This document shows positions 58,194 through 64,000 of a stretch of 64,000 nt of DNA, piece by piece (the stretch's first letter is position 1; every line of letters begins with the position of its first letter). The DNA comes from Hippopus hippopus (Eukaryota; Mollusca; Bivalvia; Cardiida; Cardiidae). The stretch lies in contig OX328105.1 of assembly GCA_946811185.2 (NCBI GenBank), positions 31,809,394-31,873,393 on the forward strand, given 5' to 3'. A program made the position numbers and the translations under genes. A model generated the notes under the pieces. The model did no database searches, was not told the DNA's origin, and saw only the letters and a list, made by a program, of their open reading frames with translations.

Positions 58194-58693
58194 TTTAATT
58201 CTCTACCACTTGACAAAATTTTAGACTGGTCCAAACTGCAAGGATTCGTAGACAACAAATTCAATATGGCTCAAGTGATTTAAATTTAAATTTCAAAGAA
58301 CAGAAAACATTGTGGGAAAAGGAGAAAAGCTGACTACGAGCATTTTCTCCTTTTGCAAACATCATTTTCAAAGGACATCTTCCTCAGGTTTGTAGCCTGG
58401 CCGGGAAGATCAGTTGTTAGCATATCTGCCTCTTGACCTGGTGGTTGTGAGTTCAATACCTGGTTGAGGTAGACTTTCTTACCAGCAAATCTTTGCCACT
58501 AATCTCTGATGCATGTGAGAAAAGTAGTCAGTGACTTGGAAAGAAAGTTGTGTCAGTACTGGTGTGAGAAAGCCAGGATGCATAGGTACACTGACCGCCT
58601 TGATATGACCTTAGCTGTTAAAGTGGCATTAAACTCCAGTACAATCAACCCTCAGGGTTGTAGAAACACTTGTTAGTGTGGTAAAGGATTTAT
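58194..58693 (+). repeat. MITE with SINE (58396-58649), copy 2
   Basis: Same nested arrangement as 46872-47370. The target duplications are CCTCAGGTTTGTAG (58382-58395) and CCTCAGGGTTGTAG (58650-58663). Confidence 0.8.
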
Positions 58694-58755
58694 GCTTTGC
58701 AACAAATGAAGGAAATGCTCATGTTTATATTTTCCCTTTTTTGCTGTCTTTTCAG

Positions 58756-58861
58756 GGTAGAGTTTCAGTCCAAATTTTACAAAGGAGAAGGCTATCTTTT
58801 TGTTCCATTTTCATTTGATAACCTAGTGGAATACAGCCTAGAGGAAACAGCCAGACAGTGA
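58756..58861 (+). CDS. ATP6V0A: V-ATPase a exon 21 with stop, copy 2
   Basis: The encoded C-terminus is identical to copy 1. One silent change (GAC/GAT) separates them, and TGA is at 58859-58861. The acceptor is TGTCTTTTCAG. With 55921 and 57893 it forms a complete alternative 3' coding end. Confidence 0.97.
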
Positions 58862-59029
58862 AAGCTTTAAAGAACAGAACCTTGTACTGACAAGTTTTTC
58901 ATCTTGCAGAAAACTTGCAAATATTGTGTCAAAAGGAGTAGTTATTCATAATGCAGAACACCTGTTTTATTTTCATTAGTAATTAGTTAGTAATGTAGGC
59001 TTAGACAAAGTGGCCAGACAGTGTCAGCT

Positions 59030-60060
59030 CTAACTCTTTAACAATCAACTAAATTTTAGACTGGTCCAAATTGAAAGCATTTCTAGAAGACAAAATAAAT
59101 GTGACTGAAGAACTGAATTTTTTTTTCCAAGGCTAGAAAACATTCTAGGAAATGGTTCCAGCATTTTCTCCTTTTCCCATAATGCTTTCAAAAGACTTTT
59201 CCTTATGGGTAACTAATAGCCAGGATTGTGTTGTAAAGGATTATAAACATAAACATCTTTACATCTGCCGATGACTGTTTCAAATCTTGCAGCAGACAGC
59301 CTTTAACTCTTTACCAAATGACAACTTTTTGGACTGGACCAAATTGAAAGCATTTGAAGATGACTAATGTTGCTATATTGATGATTATTGTCTTGGATAG
59401 CGTAGAAAACATTGTGGGAAAAGGAGAAGATACTGGTTTCCAAAAGCTTGAAAAGCTCTCACTTCAGGGTCGTTAATAGTCAAAATTGGGTGATAAAGGT
59501 GTAACTTTTTACAAAATGACAGAACTTTTTTAGACTACTTCAAATTGAGACCATTTACAGATGAAAAAGTGAACATGACTGAAAATCTGAAATTTGCTTT
59601 TTAAGGTTAGAAAACATTGTGGGAAAAGAAGAAAATACTTTTCTCAACTCCATACCTCACAATCCAGAGTTTGAACATCTAGAAACAGAACTTAATAAAT
59701 AAATTGTGGGAAAAGGAGAAAATGCAGGTAACCACCATTTTCTTAATTTTATGCAATGTTTTTTAATCTTTCATTGAAAAAAATTCATTTCATTTGAAAA
59801 AGCCAAACATTTGAGGCACATTTAACATGTCATTTGCAAATGCTCTCAGTTTGGAAAAGCCTAAAATTTTGTCATCTGCTAAGGAGTTAAAGTAATCTTT
59901 TGAATACTTGTTGCAGGTGGTAATGAGTTTTATCACAGACTTGAAAATTTTCCGGCTCAAATACGTGCATCACATGCGGATAAAATATACAAATATGGAA
60001 TTTTTCTGGAATAGGGCAGAATAGATTGAGGGGGAAAAAAGAGTATTTTCTCCTTTTCCT
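59030..60060 (+). repeat. Downstream MITE cluster, copy 2
   Basis: MITE copies correspond to 47718-48430. The 59601-59738 stretch (TTAGAAAACATTGTGGGAAA..) is present only here. At about 59995 the sequence jumps from GATAAAATATAC to AAATATGGAATTT, the point where copy 1 carries its 1-kb block. Confidence 0.65.
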
Positions 60061-60289
60061 ACAATTTTTTCAGAACACTTCCTTCCTGAAGGTCCTTCAT
60101 AAACAAGGTTATTTGCTGAAGGGTTAATTAAACATCAGGAAAAACTTCATGTATGAGCAAGTAAAGTCTGTAGATATAGTAATCTAGCCATGTTGGTGGA
60201 CTGTCATTGTGAAAAAGTTGTTCCGCTTGTAAAATTGCTATGAATTAGATTTTATATCACTATCAGTACTATCATCTCCTATGCTTCTT

Positions 60290-60525
60290 TTAACTCTAAC
60301 CACATGAAAAAAATCTAGACTTATCTGAATTTAAAGCACTTGCAGACGACCAATTTAAATGTGACTAAAATAAGGATATTTTTTGTCCTTGATAGAATAG
60401 AACACATTATAGGAAAAGGAGAAAATGCTGGTTCCCAGCATTTTTTTTTTTTCTTTTCCTACAATGTTTTCAAAAGGCCTCTGCCTCAGAGTCATTAAAA
60501 CTGGCATTGTGTGGTAAAGGGTTAA
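60290..60525 (+). repeat. TTAA-MITE, counterpart of 49850
   Basis: It is slightly longer than copy 1 because ATAGAATAGAACACATTATAGG is retained in the left arm. Confidence 0.75.
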
Positions 60526-60905
60526 ATTACCTCCTGAAATAAATTTGAAGGCGGAGGCTTGAAGAACAAGCATGAACTGTAGATTTTGATTGGTATGATT
60601 TGGAGGTTTGATACATGAACACATGTAAAAACATGGGGGCATAATTGAGAAATTTGCATATTAGACATACTTTTTCGTATTCCAAACAGTATTTTCATAA
60701 CTGGTATACCACACAACAAAAAAAAAAATGCTGGTGTTGATGTGTATAAAATGTCATTTAAATTGGTGCTAGAGACAAGTTTTCCTAGTATGACAATCCA
60801 TGTTTTTAAGTAGTAAATAGAAATACCGTAACTGTGTTTTGGTATGAGTAATACTCGTAATACTCTGTTATCTAAAAATATTTTGGTATGAATGTGTCAC
60901 AGAAG

Positions 60906-61614
60906 TACGGTAGCACAAAAGTGACATGGAAGATATATTTTATACTACGTGCGCACGCAGTAGCTAATACGTGCGCACGTATTAGTTATTACGTGCGCAC
61001 GCAGTAGCTAATACGTGCGCACGTAATAAGTAATACGTGCGCACGCAGTAGTATTACGTGCGCACGTATTAGTTATTACGTGCGCACGTAATAACTAATA
61101 CGTGCGCACGTAATAGCTACTGCGTGCGCACGTAATAGCTACTGCGTGCGCACGCAGTAGCTAATACGTGCGCACGTATTAGTTATTACGTGCGCACGTA
61201 ATAATCTACCAATCAGAATCATGAACGGAAGCCATTGTTTCAAGATGGAAGTGGAAGATAGACATTTATTGATCCTTATAAACTGATTGGTCGATTATTA
61301 CGTGCACACGTAATAGTTATTACGTGCGAATGTATTAGTTAATACGTGCGCACGTATTAGCTACTGCGTGCGCACGTACTAGCTACTGCGTGCGCACGTA
61401 ATAACTATTACGTGCGCACGTATTAGCTAATACGTGCGCACGCAATAGTATTATGTGCGCACATATTAGTTATTACGTGCGCACGTATTAGCTACTGCGT
61501 GCGCACGTAATACTACTGCGTGTGCACGTATTACTTATTACGTGCGCACGTTTTAGCTACTGCGTGCGCACGTAGTATAAAATATATCTTCCATGTCACT
61601 TTTGTGCCACCGTA
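60906..61614. mobile_element. 709-bp TIR element made of about 25 GTGCGCAC palindromes
   Basis: The termini TACGGTAGCACAAAAGTGAC and GTCACTTTTGTGCCACCGTA are inverted over about 50 bp. They are flanked by CAGAAG on both sides (60900-60905, 61615-61620). The empty site is seen in copy 1 near 50476. Inside, palindromic units of the form TACGTGCGCACGTA alternate with TTAGCTA/TTAGTTA spacers at about 22-bp period: 12 before and 13 after a central unique 95-bp part. Twenty-two keep an exact GTGCGCAC. The centre has its own inverted pair CTACCAATCAG/CTGATTGGTCG. No reading frame. Confidence 0.85.
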
Positions 61615-61999
61615 CAGAAGCTGTTAGTTATAAGATTTTCATTCTTGTATTTCCTGTAAAATTTTAACTCTAGAAACAATTTGCAGCAGACGTCTGTGAA
61701 AACATCTCTGTACTTATTTTTTTAACCAGTATGCATTAAGTATTTATACTGGTAGTATTTGTGCTTGTGGAAACTTTGAGGTAAATCTCTATGTTTTGTC
61801 TTTATGCTGTCAAAATGGGTTCATTGTTAGGTGAAAAATGTCTGCAGGGGGCAATAAGTTCGGCGAAAACAGAATAGTATACCTTGAATCTAGAATTCAT
61901 TCCATACCCTCTCCAGGATTTATGTGTGACTCAAATTTAAACTCCTAAAAGACCTTTTTTAGGATTTATTTCGGTAAATTGAATTGACCCTTTGAATAC

Positions 62000-62225
62000 T
62001 TAACTCTTTACCAAACAAGAAGATATTAGACTTGTCCAAATTCAAAGCATTTGCAGACAACAAAATTAATGTGACTCAAAAATTGAAGTTTGTTTTGGGT
62101 AGGGTAGAAAGCATTGTGGGAAAAGGAGAGAAAGCTGGTCACCAGCATTTTCTCCTTTTTCCATGATGTTTTCAAAAGGCATCCTCAGGGTGGTGAAAAC
62201 CAGGGATTGTTTGGTAAAGGCTTAA
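62000..62225 (+). repeat. TTAA-MITE, counterpart of 50861
   Basis: TTAACTCTTTACCAAACAAG to TTTGGTAAAGGCTTAA. Confidence 0.75.
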
Positions 62226-62990
62226 ACTTGGCCTGAGAGATAAAATAGGTGAAAAATAGAGAAAGAAATACCTTTTTTTTTGTAATGAATTTTTCATTTG
62301 TCACAATACACAGTAAAGTCTGACAAAGGTTATTTGTGGATAAAAGCTTATTATTGTAAATATGTTATTACACCCAGATGTATTGACTCATTTTGATAGA
62401 TTGAACGTTGTTAGAATATCAATCAGTAGAAGTATAGATATCAAATGATTAAGTGAATGTACACTTACTTGAAATTAAGATTGCCAAAGTTGATCTGCAT
62501 GTAATGCAGTCTTTAGGCTGTATTATTTGTAACTCTTTAATGCAAAGTCTTTCTTTCTTTCAAAAATGAATGCCAATTTCAAATTTCAAACACCAACAAC
62601 CTTCTTTATGCTGATTTTGTTATTGTGGATGTTTTCAATTCGCTTTACATCAATTCATAGCCCAGTAAAATAGGTCAACAAAGGACTTACTATTACCTGT
62701 AAATCAGTCTCTATCTGGTAAAAAATAAATGGTTTGTAATTTAGATTTTGTTAAGACTATAAAGTTCAAGTGTTTTTCCTTATACTCAAAAGAATCATGT
62801 TTCTTATAATGAAATAAAAATGCAGTTGGCAAAACATTTATCAACCAATCCCTTGCAACTTTTTCCACAGAAAGAAAAATCAATTGCAAGTAGAGGAGGG
62901 ATAGAGGTAGACTGAAGTTAAACTTTGCTGATAGTTAATTTTTTCGTCTTCAAATTTACTATTTACTATTAAATTCCATGTTTGCTTCTT
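62226..62990 (+). other. Downstream region, copy 2, no gene
   Basis: Counterpart of 51087-51845 with scattered substitutions. No exon was recognised. Confidence 0.5.
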
Positions 62991-63945
62991 GTGTGTTGAA
63001 TGTAAGCTTGACTATCTGTTGAGTAAATTCAACATTTATCTGCAGATTGAATTTAAATGTTACGGTCTGCAAACTGAATTCAAACTCTAGAATCTGTAAT
63101 ACTTACATGTATCTGTAACATGAATTCAACCTTTACTGTTTACTATCTACAGATTGAGTTCAAACTCTACTAACTGTTTTGCTACCCAGTAATTTCATTT
63201 GACGTTTAATTGGGGTCTAAAAGTAAATGTCCACTGCTGTTGAAGGTGATTTTAGTCATGGATTACATCAGGCAGCAGACATTCTTTGCTGTCAGATTTT
63301 GATCTAGGCTGTTTGTGAACAATATTAAAAGTGTCAATGGCAGTAAAAGAGATCATCTTTTAATTTCTTCCGATTGAGTTCAAACTTTAGTATCTGCATT
63401 ACTCTCTGTAGACTGAATTCAGCCTTAAAAATCTCTAGACTGAATTCAAACTTTATCTGTATTACTATTTCACCATTACACTATCTAGATTGAATTAAAC
63501 ATTTACTATCTGATTTACTATCCAACCTTCACAGTTTTAACATTGAATTTAAACTTTACTGGCTGTATTTCTATCTGTAGATAGTATTCAACCTTTACAC
63601 TCTCCAGGTTGAATTCAAACTATAAAATCTTTATTACTATCTGTAGATTTAATTCAATCTTTAACATCTGCAGGGTGAATTCTAACTTTATCTCTATTAC
63701 TATCCAACATTAACGATCTCCAGATTGAATTTATTTATCTGAAGAATGAATTTGACCTTTACAATTTCCAAGTTGAATTTAAACTTAAGTATGTGTATTT
63801 CTATCTGCACACTGAAATTAACCATCTGTAGATTGAATTTAACCTTTACAATCTCCAGATTGAAATCAGACTATACTACCTGTATTACTATCTGTCGGTT
63901 GAATTCAGTCTGTAAGATATCAGGTCCTTGTCTGTTGTATTGAAT
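62990..63945 (+). repeat. Degenerate GAATTCAA minisatellite, copy 2
   Basis: Same phrases and order as 51850-52800. Unit number appears unchanged between copies, so the array has not been expanding recently. Confidence 0.7.
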
Positions 63946-64000
63946 CTCGATTTTATAAACTGACAGAATGTTTTTAAAGGTTTTAAAGTGGGTTTTATTA

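Larger units (their letters stand above)
55552..64000 (+). repeat. Segmental duplication, copy 2 (runs off the window)
   Basis: Collinear with 41112-52862 and nearly identical. Large differences are the absence of the 43415-46540 and 48531-49552 blocks, the presence of 59601-59738 (missing from copy 1), and the 709-bp palindrome-array element at 60906. A second dead exon 19 and the minisatellite are carried along. Confidence 0.9.

Noticed and set aside
60906..61614. CRISPR-like regular array
   Set aside because: Units are palindromic with near-constant AT spacers rather than unique spacers. The block has TIRs and a target duplication and lies in a eukaryotic gene flank.

Overview
This window is eukaryotic genomic DNA that looks molluscan, most likely from a bivalve. 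Short coding exons with clean GT..AG borders are spread over kilobases of AT-rich introns. The introns are filled with MITEs, tRNA-derived SINEs, fold-back elements and TIR elements that carry a GTCC-rich head and an internal 130-170 bp tandem core. This repeat mix resembles heterodont bivalve genomes. The species is inferred only from repeat style and is not proven.

One recognisable gene fills the window on the + strand: the a subunit (Vph1/ATP6V0A family) of the membrane V0 sector of the vacuolar-type proton ATPase. Twenty-one coding exons between 281 and 47540 join without a frame break into 2523 coding bases, which is 840 visible residues plus a stop. The first exon, encoding about 39 N-terminal residues in relatives, and the promoter lie upstream of the window. 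Exons 1-9 encode the cytosolic N-terminal domain. Exons 10-16 and 19-21 encode the membrane domain with the proton-path arginines. Exons 17-18 encode an acidic, variable linker.

Region by region: 1-13.9 kb holds exons 1-8, with MITEs, a hAT-like MITE, a 140-bp tandem array and a dead copy of exon 2. 13.9-20.5 kb is one large intron made almost entirely of tandem-core elements. 20.5-35.6 kb holds exons 9-18. 35.6-41.5 kb is an intron with a SINE flanked by a 13-bp target duplication, a long hairpin, a CRE-like cluster and an antisense exon-like ORF. 41.5-47.5 kb holds the last three coding exons. 47.5-55.5 kb is 3' flank.

The most striking feature is that everything from 41112 onward is repeated from 55552 to the window end. 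The repeat includes complete second copies of the last three coding exons (55921-58861), with 6 differences in 402 coding bases, two of which change an amino acid. The copies also differ by large indels. Copy 1 alone has a 3.1-kb insertion with a Crypton-recombinase-like fragment and a 1-kb repeat block. Copy 2 alone has a 709-bp element built of about 25 palindromic units centred on GTGCGCAC. Both copies carry an older, dead duplicate of exon 19, so this gene end has been duplicated more than once. The duplication is either real, giving alternative 3' ends, or two haplotypes placed in tandem by the assembler. The sequence alone cannot decide.
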